Positions 41,783 to 50,868 of a stretch of DNA of 64,000 nt are shown in pieces; position 1 is the first letter of the stretch, and every line of letters begins with the position of its first letter. The translations under genes were made by a program, and so were the position numbers. This DNA comes from COMBO-56-21 sp963705355 (lineage in GTDB: Archaea > Thermoplasmatota > Thermoplasmata > UBA10834). Below the pieces are notes generated by a model. That model did no database searches. It saw nothing but the letters and a program-made list of their open reading frames with translations, and had not been told where the DNA came from. The DNA lies in assembly GCA_963705355.1 (NCBI GenBank), contig OY970070.1, forward strand, positions 1,911,907 through 1,975,906. The letters are read 5' to 3'.

Positions 41783-43183
41783 GTGTCTGGGCTAGGCCTG
41801 CTTCTATCACTTGGGCTTTCGACCGTTGCGGGATTCTCGGTGGGCTTCCTTGCGGGGCTCGTGCCGGGGCTTCATATGAACAACATCGCTGCCGCCCTGA
41901 CTGCCTATGGGGGCGCGTCTGTCATGGCCTTCGGGGCACTTGGCGCTGCATTAGGAGAATGCGAAAACGCTCTTCTGATCTCCTGTTTCATTTCCGCAGC
42001 ACTGATTGCTCATCTGTTTGCAGAGTCGATTACCTCGACGTATGTCGGGATTCCATCGGAGGACGTGGTCTCTGTCCTTCCCGCGCACAGACTAGCTATG
42101 GCCGGTCTGGGGCCAACCGCTGTCAGGTCCTCAGCCGATGGCGCTTTGGCAGGAGTCATTGTTTCGGCAGTACTTCTGTTCCCCATCTGCATCGTGATGG
42201 GACCGCCACTGGGGATCTACGAGGTTCTGAGGAAGATCATGGCTTTCATCATCATCTTCTTCTCAGCCGTGCTTCTTCTCTCCGAGGGTTTTTCAGGCCT
42301 CCGATGCAGACCTAGAGATCGGCGTCCACTTCGCAAAACCATGAATGCCTGCGTGATCTTCCTGTTGGCTGGCATTCTGGGTACGATAGTCTTTAGGACG
42401 AACTACTGCGCGTGTCACATTCCCGATATGCCATGGTTGCCTGGTGATTTCGTGCCGAGATCATCGTTGCTTCTCCCGATGTTCGCCGGCCTCTTTGGGA
42501 TCCCCGGCCTTTTATTGAGTTTCGGGTCTAGGGCGGTCTTCGACATCGACCGCAACTCCGTCGGCTCGATTGTGCATCAGGCGCGATCCGGCGATTTCAT
42601 CCTGTCCTCAGTCGGCGGCATCATTGTCGGATGGCTCCCGGGAATGACATCAGGGTCCGCCGCGACGCTTTGCGTTCCGACAGCAGGAGAAGTCAACCAG
42701 AATGACGAGGTGGGAAGCTCTCTTCGATTCATCTGGCTCTACTCATCCATCTCGGCTGCGGGAGCGGTATTTGCTGTCGGCGCGCTGTTCGTCATAGGGC
42801 GCGCAAGAAGCGGGTCTATGGATGCAGTCGCCTTCTTCCTGGGCGACGATGCCATGACGAGCTCCATGACTTCCAACATCCTCCCAATCCTCTCTATCCT
42901 GCTTGCGATGATCCTTTCCGCCTTGGTTTCTCACAGCGTCCTCGTCAGATTTCAGTCCGGGCTCTCGAACCTGCGCAGATTCCTTTGCTCGAAGGAGCTC
43001 GCCCTCGCCTCGCTGTTGTTCGTTGCTTCCCTGTCGATCGTTTTGACTGGGACTCGGGGTGCTCTCCTGATGGCAACCTCAGCCATCCTCGGCCTTATCC
43101 CACCTTTGACCGGCGTCCGCAGAATACAGTTGATGGGATGCCTGCTGGTGCCTATAGCGACCCTCTTGCTGTCCATGCTGTGA
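41783..43183 (+). CDS. TctA-like multi-pass membrane permease
   Basis: A 466-residue membrane protein with about 11 helices. Two inverted-repeat signature loops (FLAGLVPGLHMNNIAA near residue 22 and VGWLPGMTSGSAATLCVP near residue 285) are the GxxPG motifs of the tripartite tricarboxylate transporter large subunit TctA. No TctB or TctC genes are adjacent; archaeal members of this group usually stand alone. Substrate unknown, probably an organic anion. Translation starts with GTG at 41783. Confidence 0.75.
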   Translation: MSGLGLLLSLGLSTVAGFSVGFLAGLVPGLHMNNIAAALTAYGGASVMAFGALGAALGECENALLISCFISAALIAHLFAESITSTYVGIPSEDVVSVLPAHRLAMAGLGPTAVRSSADGALAGVIVSAVLLFPICIVMGPPLGIYEVLRKIMAFIIIFFSAVLLLSEGFSGLRCRPRDRRPLRKTMNACVIFLLAGILGTIVFRTNYCACHIPDMPWLPGDFVPRSSLLLPMFAGLFGIPGLLLSFGSRAVFDIDRNSVGSIVHQARSGDFILSSVGGIIVGWLPGMTSGSAATLCVPTAGEVNQNDEVGSSLRFIWLYSSISAAGAVFAVGALFVIGRARSGSMDAVAFFLGDDAMTSSMTSNILPILSILLAMILSALVSHSVLVRFQSGLSNLRRFLCSKELALASLLFVASLSIVLTGTRGALLMATSAILGLIPPLTGVRRIQLMGCLLVPIATLLLSML

Positions 43184-43524
43184 TCTGATGGTCGTTGATT
43201 GGAAACGGAGCAGATGTTATCAGAGGAAGGGGCCGCCTTACTCCCCCCGAATTTGCAGTACCCGGCTTGGGAGCTCTTTCCTCGGCCTTGTTAGTCGCCC
43301 TTACCGGACGGAGGTCGAGGAACAATATGAGCCCCGTTGGGCATCCTGCCCAAGGCGGTCTCCCTTCCTCCTTTATCGTCAGTTGAGATCCGAGGAGTTC
43401 ATCAGAGCCAGGGCAACTTATGAAGTCGCGAACACCAGTACCGCTGTCGGTATTGCTAGCATTGCGCACTTCGACCCCAGCAAATCAGTCTCCCCCTTTT
43501 GTGTGCTCATCACCCGTTTCGACG
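43184..43524 (+). other. Gene-free stretch between the TctA-like gene and the PolB2 gene
   Basis: A 341-base interval. Open frames on both strands cover it, but none has a ribosome-binding site, a recognisable domain or family-like composition. I looked for SRP RNA and RNase P RNA core motifs and did not find them. It contains a C6 run (CTCCCCCCG) near 43240. I see nothing else I can name. Confidence 0.5.
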
Positions 43525-46282
43525 CTATGCTATATAGGCTTGTCGGCGAGTCAGTGCGTTTCTTGGCGCAAAACGCGAATTTGCCTTTTTTCTGGGGTTC
43601 TTGGAGCTGAAAAGCTCGGAGAGCTTCTCTATATTGTATCCGAAAGGAAGGAGCATGCCCTCTGCTCCTCGCAGAAGTAGATCGACATAAGCATCCATAT
43701 CGTACGCCTCATCTCCCGAGATGAACGAATCGACCTTCACTCGCTTGCGCGGGTCCTTGCTCTTGCAGTCGCATATCAAGAACCTCACGGCCTCTCCCGG
43801 GTTCACGTCAAAACCCTCGTCGTCCAGCTGCATGAGGGCTGCGACGCGGTCGTTGAACTGCTGATAGGCCCCGAGTCCCTGTGACACCCGCTTGGTCATC
43901 AGCAGCTTGCTCAGCGGAACCGCTTGAGACCTGACGGTCTCGACATAATCGTTCACGATGTCCAGCGCGGACGGTATGAGTTCTATGAACTGCTGCGAAT
44001 CGTCCGCCTTTGAGAAGTTCGCGAGCAGCTCGTTCTGCATGTCCTTCACCAGCTCCGTCGTGTCGTGCTTCCTGAGCTCGATCCCGCGCAGTTTCAACTT
44101 CCCGTCCTCGAACATACCATAGTATCTGTTCAGAACGCCGACGCCGTTCGACCTGTGCGGCAGAAACACTATCCACTTGTATATCCCCTCCGGCTCGAGC
44201 GGGATGCCTATGTGGCCAGACACATGCTCGCAGAACTTCTCTGGATCGCCGTTCCCTTTCAGCCAGAGCGAATCCACGATTCCGTGGAGTATCTCGAACC
44301 CGTGCGCCTCTGCCATCTCGGACGCCTGCAGCATTATCTCCCTTCCGTACGCGTTGATGGCCTCGTGGCATTCTATTCTCCCGAACCTCGCGTTCCTGTA
44401 GCCCGTGTATCCGAAGCAGTTGTGCGTGAGCACCCCGTTGGCGAGCGCGAACCCGTGCAGCGGTTCGTCCACTCCGAGACAGTAGACATGGTCTCCAGAC
44501 GGCCTGATTCTGCGCACGGACATCACGCGCATGTGGGTTATCGAGTTGCCGGAGCTGGATGCGCTGCTGTAGAGAGGCATGAGCGCTGGGAGCAGGCTTC
44601 CCTCTGTAACCCTGTCAGCTCTCTTCAGCACGAGCCGGTCCCCGTTCATGACATAGCACGGATGGTCTGGTGTCAGTCTGATCCTGCTCTCTGCGAGGTT
44701 CAGCTCGATCATGTGCTCAGGTGCCGGGAACTTGAAGACCTTCGAGACGGTCTTCAGCGAAGGCTCCAGATTCCGGTCCAGCCCGAACGCCTCGAGCTTG
44801 TCATTGACCGTGCACTCGTCAGAATCTCCGCGAACATACCTCTCAACGATCTCGCCGACGGTGCGGACATCGAACCTTCCGCGCCTTCTGAACGGTATTT
44901 CGGTGTCAGAGTCCAGGCAGGTCACGAGCAACCATTTCAGAATGTCTACCCTCTCCTTGTAGAGCTTCGTATCCCCTATCCCGGCCTTCACCATCCTCTT
45001 GAGTCTCGTCCTGCGCTCCACCACGGGTTTGAGCACGCGCGGTATCAGTCCCAGTCGTTTGTCACATATGCCATATCCAAGAACAGGCACCCGTCTGGTG
45101 GGCTCGGGACAACAAGAGCATGTGACCGTCTCAGGCGAGATGTTGAACCTCACCATGATGTTCGGATACAGCGATGTGAAATCCACTTCCAGAACGCGGT
45201 CGTGTATCCCGACCGCGGGCTCGTAGATGAAACCTCCGCGGTCTGATATGACGAGCTCCTCCGCGGTCTTGAACTTCTCCGGGAGGTTCTTCTTCCACAT
45301 TATGACGCAGCCATCTTTGAGCGCGAGATTGGCCTGCATCGCGCTGATCGCGCTCCCAGGAGAGAGCCTCGCAAGTTCCTGGACGGGCACGCCAGATATG
45401 CGAGAGAGATCGGTCAGGCCGCCCAGGCCGCTCTCCATGAACATGAATGAGCTTGAGCGATCGATGTGGATCCTCCCGCGGAACTTGTACGATGGGGGCT
45501 TGTACTTGATCTGCCCGTATGTGAAGTATGATTTGCCCTTCCGGTCGGTCCTCTGGTCGTCGACGTCCCTACCCAACATGATCCCCTTGAGGCCGACATG
45601 CCTCGCCCGCTGGTACAGGTACGGGATGAGGAAGGCGTCTCCGTTGTCTGTGTAGATCACATCTGGATCCCCAGCTTTGACGATCTCTTGGATCCCTTCG
45701 AGGATAGTCTCCTCGTCACCGTCTACAACTTCGTCCCCTACTTTGGCAGAGATCAGCTTGTCATCGAAAGTCGGTATTCCCTTCTTGGCTTCCGGCACAG
45801 CGCTTAGCTCAATTCCAGAGAGCGGAGGCATCTCGTAATCGATTTCGTACGGATCGTCTATCATCCGCGGCCTCGGTCTGAACTCCAGCAGGCCCATGGG
45901 AAAGATGCTCTTCTCGCAGAAGTACCGCTGGCTGAATCTCAGATCGACAGTTGAACAACGTGTAATCTTTGTACCTTCCGCGATTGTCGATAGTATGCGC
46001 AACGTCCTCGACTTTCGCGTAGTCTCTTATCGTGATCCCGAGCACTTCGCGTTCGTCATCTCCGAGCCATGTCCGTTTCATCTCCCGCCCGGTCGCGCTC
46101 ACTTCGTCTAGAATCGGAAGCGCTCTCTCGAGATCGTCGAGGTTTTCGGGAGTGGAGTGCACGAATATCTTCGGGCGGAACGCCCGATCTACGATCTTGT
46201 TCGCGCCCTTTCGGGTTCTTACCCAGTATACGATGGAGTTTGTCTCGTACTCTGGGTAAATGTCGAGGAGCCAGCCTCTCAT
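43525..46282 (-). CDS. polB2: Family B DNA polymerase, inactivated-type PolB2, with mini-intein and an internal frameshift
   Basis: The first frame (46282 to about 45950) encodes the polymerase N-terminus (RGWLLDIYPEYETNSIVYWV ... DYTLFN). The second frame continues with DLRFSQRYFCEKSIFPMGLL to the end at 43525. One extra base, A on the plus strand at 45949, separates them. Exonuclease-like TDNGDAFLIPYLYQRA is degenerate. Polymerase motif A is intact (EVDFTSLYPNIM). Motif B is the unusual KWLLVT/CFGYTGY, interrupted by an intein. Motif C reads HGIVDSLW, with Ile where the first catalytic Asp of YGDTDS should be. These traits fit the archaeal PolB2 family, regarded as catalytically inactive. 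It overlaps the small upstream gene by 4 bases. Whether the frameshift is real is open. Confidence 0.82.
44419..44919 (-). other. Mini-intein (167 residues) in the PolB2 gene
   Basis: It begins with Cys1 (CLDSDTEIPF, block A), has block B with RLTPDHPCYVMNGD (TxxH), and ends VYCLGVDEPLHGFALANG ... LTHN before Cys+1 of the C-extein (CFGYTGY). All splicing residues (Cys1, block B His, penultimate His, terminal Asn, Cys+1) are present, so it should self-splice. There is no room for a homing endonuclease: only a short Ser-rich linker lies between the two splicing halves. It sits in polymerase motif B, a common intein site in archaeal polymerases. Confidence 0.93.
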
Positions 46283-46569
46283 CTTTTGGACTCACTGCTC
46301 CCGATTCCCCCATCCTGGATTCCGTTGCTTTCATTCTCTTCTTTGAGATTCTTTTTCAGAGCTAGTATCTCCTTCTCGTGTTCCAGGAGCATCGAGAGAA
46401 GGGCCGACTCTGTTGGGTCGAGGCTTATCGCGTATGTCGATGCGGAAGCGTGCATGCGCGCCCTGGTCACCAGAGAATCGAATGCTTCCCGGTCTCCACT
46501 CCTGAGCGCTCTCCGAAAATCGTTCCACTGCTGGGTCATCGCCTCAAGGGCCAAGCGGTATGTAGGCAC
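46279..46569 (-). CDS. Small helical protein of the PolB2 operon
   Basis: A 96-residue, mostly helical, charged protein (QWNDFRRALRSGDREAFDSL; LSMLLEHEKEILALKKNLKEE, coiled coil). It overlaps the RecA-like gene upstream by 26 bases and the PolB2 gene downstream by 4 bases. A small helical protein in exactly this place is a known companion of archaeal PolB2 genes. It may bridge the two larger proteins. The GTG start at 46569 is uncertain; an ATG at 46539 is the alternative. Confidence 0.7.
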   Translation of the reverse strand: MPTYRLALEAMTQQWNDFRRALRSGDREAFDSLVTRARMHASASTYAISLDPTESALLSMLLEHEKEILALKKNLKEENESNGIQDGGIGSSESKR

Positions 46570-47323
46570 CGTTCTTCCCGTCGGAATCCCCCCTGAACTC
46601 GTCTAGCGTTGCTTGGTTCCAAGGCACGGGCGAGAACACGATCTCCCGCTCCGCCCTCGGCAGCCGGAAGAGCAAGCCATCTCTTCTGGTGCGCATCTGA
46701 ACGATCTGGTCCGAGTGTTCGTACAGCAATGCTGCCAGTTTCGGGCTTGGACGGACCTGCTGATGAGTGTTGTTCGTGAGCATGGAGATAGTCTCGTGCT
46801 CCTTCGTCACCCTGGATATGTCCTCTAGACACCTCCTCAGGAGCTGGTGTGATTCCATCCACTTCATGTCCTTGTCGAGGAACATCTCGGTTATGGATGA
46901 CACTATGACGGCGCACGGCGAGCTTCTCTCGACCTGTTCCTCGAGCTTCTCGTCGATCAGAGTCACGAGCTGATACGCAGTGAACGCCCTGGACACGTTC
47001 ACGCGCGACAGGATCTCCCGCTTGTTTAGCCTCAGTCGCTTGCACAGAGAGCTGATGGCATATGGATCGATGGCATTCCCGCCGTCTATCCAGACGACCT
47101 CCTCGTCGAATTGCGAGATCGCGCGGACGCAGAGCAGGTGCAAAAGGCTGGAGGCGTAGCTGCTGTCGCTGTCGAGCAGCGCGACCTGGGCTGAACGGAA
47201 GCCGCCTATGAGCTCGTCTAGCTGCAGGATCGAGGTTTCCAGAACCCTCTCATGGAGCAGCGGCTCCTCGCCGACTATCTGCACCAGCGGTTGTTCGAGC
47301 GCTGCTGTTCTCTGGATCTGCAA
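46544..47323 (-). CDS. RecA-superfamily protein with degenerate Walker A (PolB2 operon)
   Basis: A 259-residue protein with the RecA/RadB fold order: ILQLDELIGGFRSAQVALLD, then a core strand CAVIVSSITEMF (Walker B position) and SMLTNNTHQ. The Walker A position reads LLDSDSSYASSLLH, without the GK[ST] needed for ATP binding, so it is probably inactive as an ATPase. PolB2 genes in archaea are typically accompanied by such a RecA-family gene. A TTG start at 47323 follows a GTTTAACTCC element near 47358. Confidence 0.75.
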   Translation of the reverse strand: MQIQRTAALEQPLVQIVGEEPLLHERVLETSILQLDELIGGFRSAQVALLDSDSSYASSLLHLLCVRAISQFDEEVVWIDGGNAIDPYAISSLCKRLRLNKREILSRVNVSRAFTAYQLVTLIDEKLEEQVERSSPCAVIVSSITEMFLDKDMKWMESHQLLRRCLEDISRVTKEHETISMLTNNTHQQVRPSPKLAALLYEHSDQIVQMRTRRDGLLFRLPRAEREIVFSPVPWNQATLDEFRGDSDGKNGAYIPLGP

Positions 47324-47480
47324 GCAGTGTCACCAGCATCGCATTATCGGTCGTTCTGGAGTTAAACGGCTGCAGGGGGGAGCATGGTGAAACTAGTGAA
47401 CCCGATAAAATCCAGCAAGTCCAATCGCACGCGAAACAGCGCACGGAAGCCCGTCTTTCTGTGGAAACGGTGTGTTAATG

Positions 47481-47489
47481 TTTAAGTAC
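47481..47489 (+). promoter_or_regulatory. TATA box for the membrane coiled-coil RecA-fold gene
   Basis: TTTAAGTAC, about 75 bases before the ATG at 47558, in the divergent gap with the PolB2 operon. Confidence 0.55.
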
Positions 47490-47557
47490 ACTAAGGGTGT
47501 TTTTCACTCAACTATTCCAGAGGATCGTTGAGATTCATCGGGAAGGGACAGAGGAAA

Positions 47558-50416
47558 ATGGCTTCCAGATCATCTTCCAGAAAGCAAACACCACCGTCGA
47601 GGCCCCCGCCGACTCAGAGGACCTACGCGGCGCAAATAGAATCCACAGAGGTGAAGAGGTCGCGCAAGGCCGCCATACTTCAGCTCAAGATGGGCCGGCT
47701 AGCACACACGATAGGCATCGCATCCGGCCTCGCGCTAGCACTGACGGCCATAATCGCGTACGGCATCATCAACTGGGAATTCCTCCGGAATGCTCCCGAT
47801 ATATTCGCCACTCTGAAATGGATAATTCCGCTAGTCGCAGGCGTGGTAGTCGCTGCGGTCGCACTCGCGATCAAATGGGAACCGTATTTCACGGACAGGG
47901 AGGAGCCGCACTTCGCGATGAGCATCGTCGCGCTCGTGGCTCCTGCCTTCATCATAGCGCTCATAGTCCTGGACGAGTACGACTACGTGCAGCTCGGCAG
48001 GCCTGCTTGGCTCTATCCTGCCTCTCTCCTGGGGATATGTCTCACAGAGATATCGCTCGCGATGACTTGGGAGGGTTCGAGTCCTCGCCGGACCGTCAGC
48101 ATCGTCTCTGCGATCTTCCCGATTGTCCTGCTCGTATTCCCCATGGTCTACCGCTTCACGCCCGAGGAATTAGCCAGCACTCTTCCGATGGCATATCTCG
48201 GCAGCGCGGTCGCGATCCAGCTCAGCGGCTCGATGCTGCACATCATTGCGAGCTCGACATCTGTGCAGCAGCGAGAGGTTCTCAAGGCGAGCGACAGCAA
48301 ACTGCGCGAGGAGCTCCAGGAACTCGAAAAGAAGCGGCACGCGCTGATATACAGAGAGGACGCGCTAAGATCCAAGGAGTCCGACCTCGAGACCCTTGAG
48401 AAGCGGCTCAGCGATGAGACGGCTTCGATAGAGGAAAGGAAGACCCAGGTAGCCGCGGCCGAGGCGGAGGCGGAGCAGCGTTTCCTGCAGTTGCGCGATG
48501 AGAGACAGAAAACCGCGAAGCAGCAGGCGGAGATAGAGGATGCCAAAGAGGCCCTGAAGCTGAGGCAATCCGATCTAGAGGCTCAGAGAAGGGAGCTGGA
48601 GAAGCGCTCCAAGGCGCTGCTCACGAAGGAAGAAGCTGTCTCCACTAGGGAGAGGGACGCCAACAGGATATTGATCGATGCTCAGGCCAAGGAGCGGGAC
48701 ATAAGGAACAGGCTCTCCGAGGTCGAGGCGGAAGAGAAGGCTCTCGATACCATGCGCCAGGAGATCGACGAGCTTCAAGGGGCACTTGCGGACCGCGAGA
48801 AACAAGTGGGCGTCCGAGAGAGCGCGCTGGACATGAAGGTTCTGGAGATTGCGGCAGCGAGGGAAGAGCTTGGGACGGTTGCCAAAGAGAAGACTTCTGT
48901 CAAGACCCTCGAGCAGCAGTTGCTGATGAGGCAGGAGTCTCTCGCAGAAAAGGAAATCGCTCTTAAGACGTCTGAGGACGAGCTGCGTAAGAAATCCGAG
49001 CGTGCTGAGAGGCTGATTGCGAGAGCCGACAAGCAGATGAACGAGCTCATCGAGAAGGAGAACACACTCTTGGCTCGCGAAAAGACTGTCACCGACAATG
49101 AGTCCCAGCTGAGGGCGGAGGTCGAAGGCTTGAACGCCAAGCTGGAGGAGATGCAGAGCGCGCGTGAGTCGGTCACCGACAGGGAGAAGGAGTATCACAG
49201 TCTAACCGAGACCACCAGAACAAGACTCTCAACAGTGACATCTCAAGAGGAGGAGATCGTAAGGAAGATGGCCGCTCTCGAGCGAAGGGAGGAGAAGATC
49301 CGGGAGCTCGAGACGAGGCTCAGAACCGAGCACGACACGATGAGCTCCAAACTGAGGGAGATGCTCGAGAAGGAGAAGGATCTCAGCGCCCACGAAGACG
49401 AGATGAACCTGCGCTATGCGGAGCTCAAGGCGATGGAACGAGGGGTTCTGGAGAGCGTGGACGAGGTCGAGGCGGCCAGGACGTCCTTCGAGGTGCCAGA
49501 GGAGGGCGAACAGACTAAGACCTTGGCCTACAGAGAGAGGCGTTTGATTGAGAAAGAGCAGGAGATGAAGTCGCGGCTCTACCAGCGCGAGAAGGAGCTG
49601 GAGGCGCGCGAGCAGTCCCTGCGCGCGCATCTGAAGAAAGACATCGAGGGGATGGAAGAGGCCGTCGAGAAGGAGTACGCTGAGGAGAAGGTCAAGACGG
49701 GAATAGAACGTCTGGACGCCCTGCTCATGGGCGGCATGCCCTTCGGGTCCAACATCACGTACGTCGGACCGCCATTCATAGGAAAGGAGACCGCCATCCT
49801 GTTGTTCTTGGCCGAGGGCCTCAAGAAGGGCATTCCAGCAGTGATTGTGACAACCTCAAAATCCCCCGAAGAGATCTCCAAGGATATGGCGCCGATACTA
49901 CCTACGTTCAAGGAATTCGAGCAGCTCGGTCTCGTGAACTGGGTAGACGCCACCGGACTTCAGAGAGCCCCGAGCGCGAGAACTGGAAAACCCAGTCTCA
50001 TTGCAGCGTTGGGCTCGGGAGATCTGGGCGGGATCGGCAAGGCGATCGACGGATGCGTTAACAAGATACAGAAGCAGAGGCACCCATACTTCAGGTTCGC
50101 CTACATGTCTCTCTCGATGAGCGTGACGCAGTCGAACGAGAAGGACTCGTTCCAGTTCGTGCAGACCTTGGTCGGCAAGCTGCGGCAGGCCAACGCGATT
50201 TCGGTCTTTGCGCTCGAGCGCGGGATGCACACGGAGCAGCAGCTCGAGTCGATTCAGCATCACATGACCGGCGCGATCCAGTTCAAAACGGACAAGCAGA
50301 AGACTCTGATAAGCGTCCAGGGCGTAGGCGATGCGCAGACCAGGGACTGGATCGAGTACAAGCACACGAACAGGGCCCTCATGATCGGAGCATTTTCACT
50401 TGAGAGGATAAGGTAG
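47558..50416 (+). CDS. Membrane-anchored long coiled-coil protein with C-terminal RecA/KaiC-like ATPase domain
   Basis: A 952-residue protein in three parts. Residues about 45-240 hold six or seven transmembrane helices. Residues about 245-710 are an almost unbroken coiled coil rich in Glu, Lys, Arg and Leu (EELQELEKKRHALIYREDAL and many similar heptads). Residues about 715-952 form a RecA-superfamily domain like KaiC/GvpD: KTGIERLDALLMGGMPFGS, a Walker A-like GPPFIGKETAIL (Glu in place of Ser/Thr), PAVIVTTSKSPEEI and a conserved C-terminal strand pair. The ATG at 47558 has GAGG upstream. It would form a membrane-tethered rod with a nucleotide-binding head. It lies divergently from the PolB2/RecA-like operon. 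Function unknown. Confidence 0.85.
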   Translation: MASRSSSRKQTPPSRPPPTQRTYAAQIESTEVKRSRKAAILQLKMGRLAHTIGIASGLALALTAIIAYGIINWEFLRNAPDIFATLKWIIPLVAGVVVAAVALAIKWEPYFTDREEPHFAMSIVALVAPAFIIALIVLDEYDYVQLGRPAWLYPASLLGICLTEISLAMTWEGSSPRRTVSIVSAIFPIVLLVFPMVYRFTPEELASTLPMAYLGSAVAIQLSGSMLHIIASSTSVQQREVLKASDSKLREELQELEKKRHALIYREDALRSKESDLETLEKRLSDETASIEERKTQVAAAEAEAEQRFLQLRDERQKTAKQQAEIEDAKEALKLRQSDLEAQRRELEKRSKALLTKEEAVSTRERDANRILIDAQAKERDIRNRLSEVEAEEKALDTMRQEIDELQGALADREKQVGVRESALDMKVLEIAAAREELGTVAKEKTSVKTLEQQLLMRQESLAEKEIALKTSEDELRKKSERAERLIARADKQMNELIEKENTLLAREKTVTDNESQLRAEVEGLNAKLEEMQSARESVTDREKEYHSLTETTRTRLSTVTSQEEEIVRKMAALERREEKIRELETRLRTEHDTMSSKLREMLEKEKDLSAHEDEMNLRYAELKAMERGVLESVDEVEAARTSFEVPEEGEQTKTLAYRERRLIEKEQEMKSRLYQREKELEAREQSLRAHLKKDIEGMEEAVEKEYAEEKVKTGIERLDALLMGGMPFGSNITYVGPPFIGKETAILLFLAEGLKKGIPAVIVTTSKSPEEISKDMAPILPTFKEFEQLGLVNWVDATGLQRAPSARTGKPSLIAALGSGDLGGIGKAIDGCVNKIQKQRHPYFRFAYMSLSMSVTQSNEKDSFQFVQTLVGKLRQANAISVFALERGMHTEQQLESIQHHMTGAIQFKTDKQKTLISVQGVGDAQTRDWIEYKHTNRALMIGAFSLERIR

Positions 50417-50425
50417 TTAGAGCCT

Positions 50426-50457
50426 CGCCTCGGAAAAGCCCATAGGGGAGGAAAGGC
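50426..50457 (+). repeat. Direct repeat A, copy 1
   Basis: CGCCTC followed 12 bases later by AGGGGAGGAAAGGC. The second copy is at 50826-50859. The CCTC and GAGG parts could pair in a hairpin. This copy lies between the coiled-coil gene's stop and the frameshifted small gene. Confidence 0.6.
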
Positions 50458-50482
50458 TATCACCGATAAGGGAGGTAATGGC

Positions 50483-50793
50483 GTGAGTTCAGGTGGAATT
50501 GACGATAACACATCCTTCAGATATGCCCTGATTGCCGGCATTCTGTTCGTAGTGAGTTTCCTGGCATGGTTCTTTGGGGTCATAATCTTCGGGGGGACGA
50601 ATGGAGTTGGCAGTCGGCATATGCTACATTGGGTGCCATGACGAGCGTGTTCCTGCTTTGCTCGATTCTGTTCACCATGCTTGGCAAGAGAGAGCTGTCA
50701 CGAAAGTCACTCGTTGTTGGAGTCCTGCTGTTAATAGGACTGATATTGCTGTTCGCAATTCGCACAATCACATATCAGCCTGGGTCTGTCTAG
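50483..50793 (+). pseudogene. Small three-helix membrane protein gene with frameshift
   Basis: A GTG start six bases after a strong GGGAGGT site opens a frame whose first 37 codons encode a transmembrane helix (YALIAGILFVVSFLAWFFGVII). At the G6 run 50591-50596 that frame drifts into a stop at 50641. Adding one G would join it to the overlapping frame DEWSWQSAYATLGAMTSVFL onward, giving a coherent protein of about 103 residues with three helices, ending at 50793. A one-base loss in the run, true decay, or programmed slippage are all possible. Function unknown. Confidence 0.6.
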
Positions 50794-50825
50794 CCCGAGA
50801 AAAGACCTCTATGTTGATGTGTCCC

Positions 50826-50859
50826 CGCCTCAGCATAACATCCACAGGGGAGGAAAGGC
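50826..50859 (+). repeat. Direct repeat A, copy 2
   Basis: The same CGCCTC and AGGGGAGGAAAGGC blocks as copy 1, spaced by 14 instead of 12 bases. The two copies flank the frameshifted gene about 400 bases apart. Confidence 0.6.
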
Positions 50860-50868
50860 GATTCGGAC

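Noticed and set aside
43184..43524. SRP RNA or RNase P RNA in the gene-free stretch
   Set aside because: A GGAAACGGAGCAG string looks faintly like the SRP core, but the flanking helix and the GGAAGGGAGCA signature are absent, as are RNase P conserved regions.
44065..45246. A 393-residue plus-strand frame opposite the PolB2 gene
   Set aside because: It is antisense to clear polymerase and intein motifs and has no recognisable domain.
50444..50859. AGGGGAGGAAAGGC repeats as RNase P RNA region I
   Set aside because: The string resembles GAGGAAAGTCC but none of the other conserved RNase P regions follow either copy.
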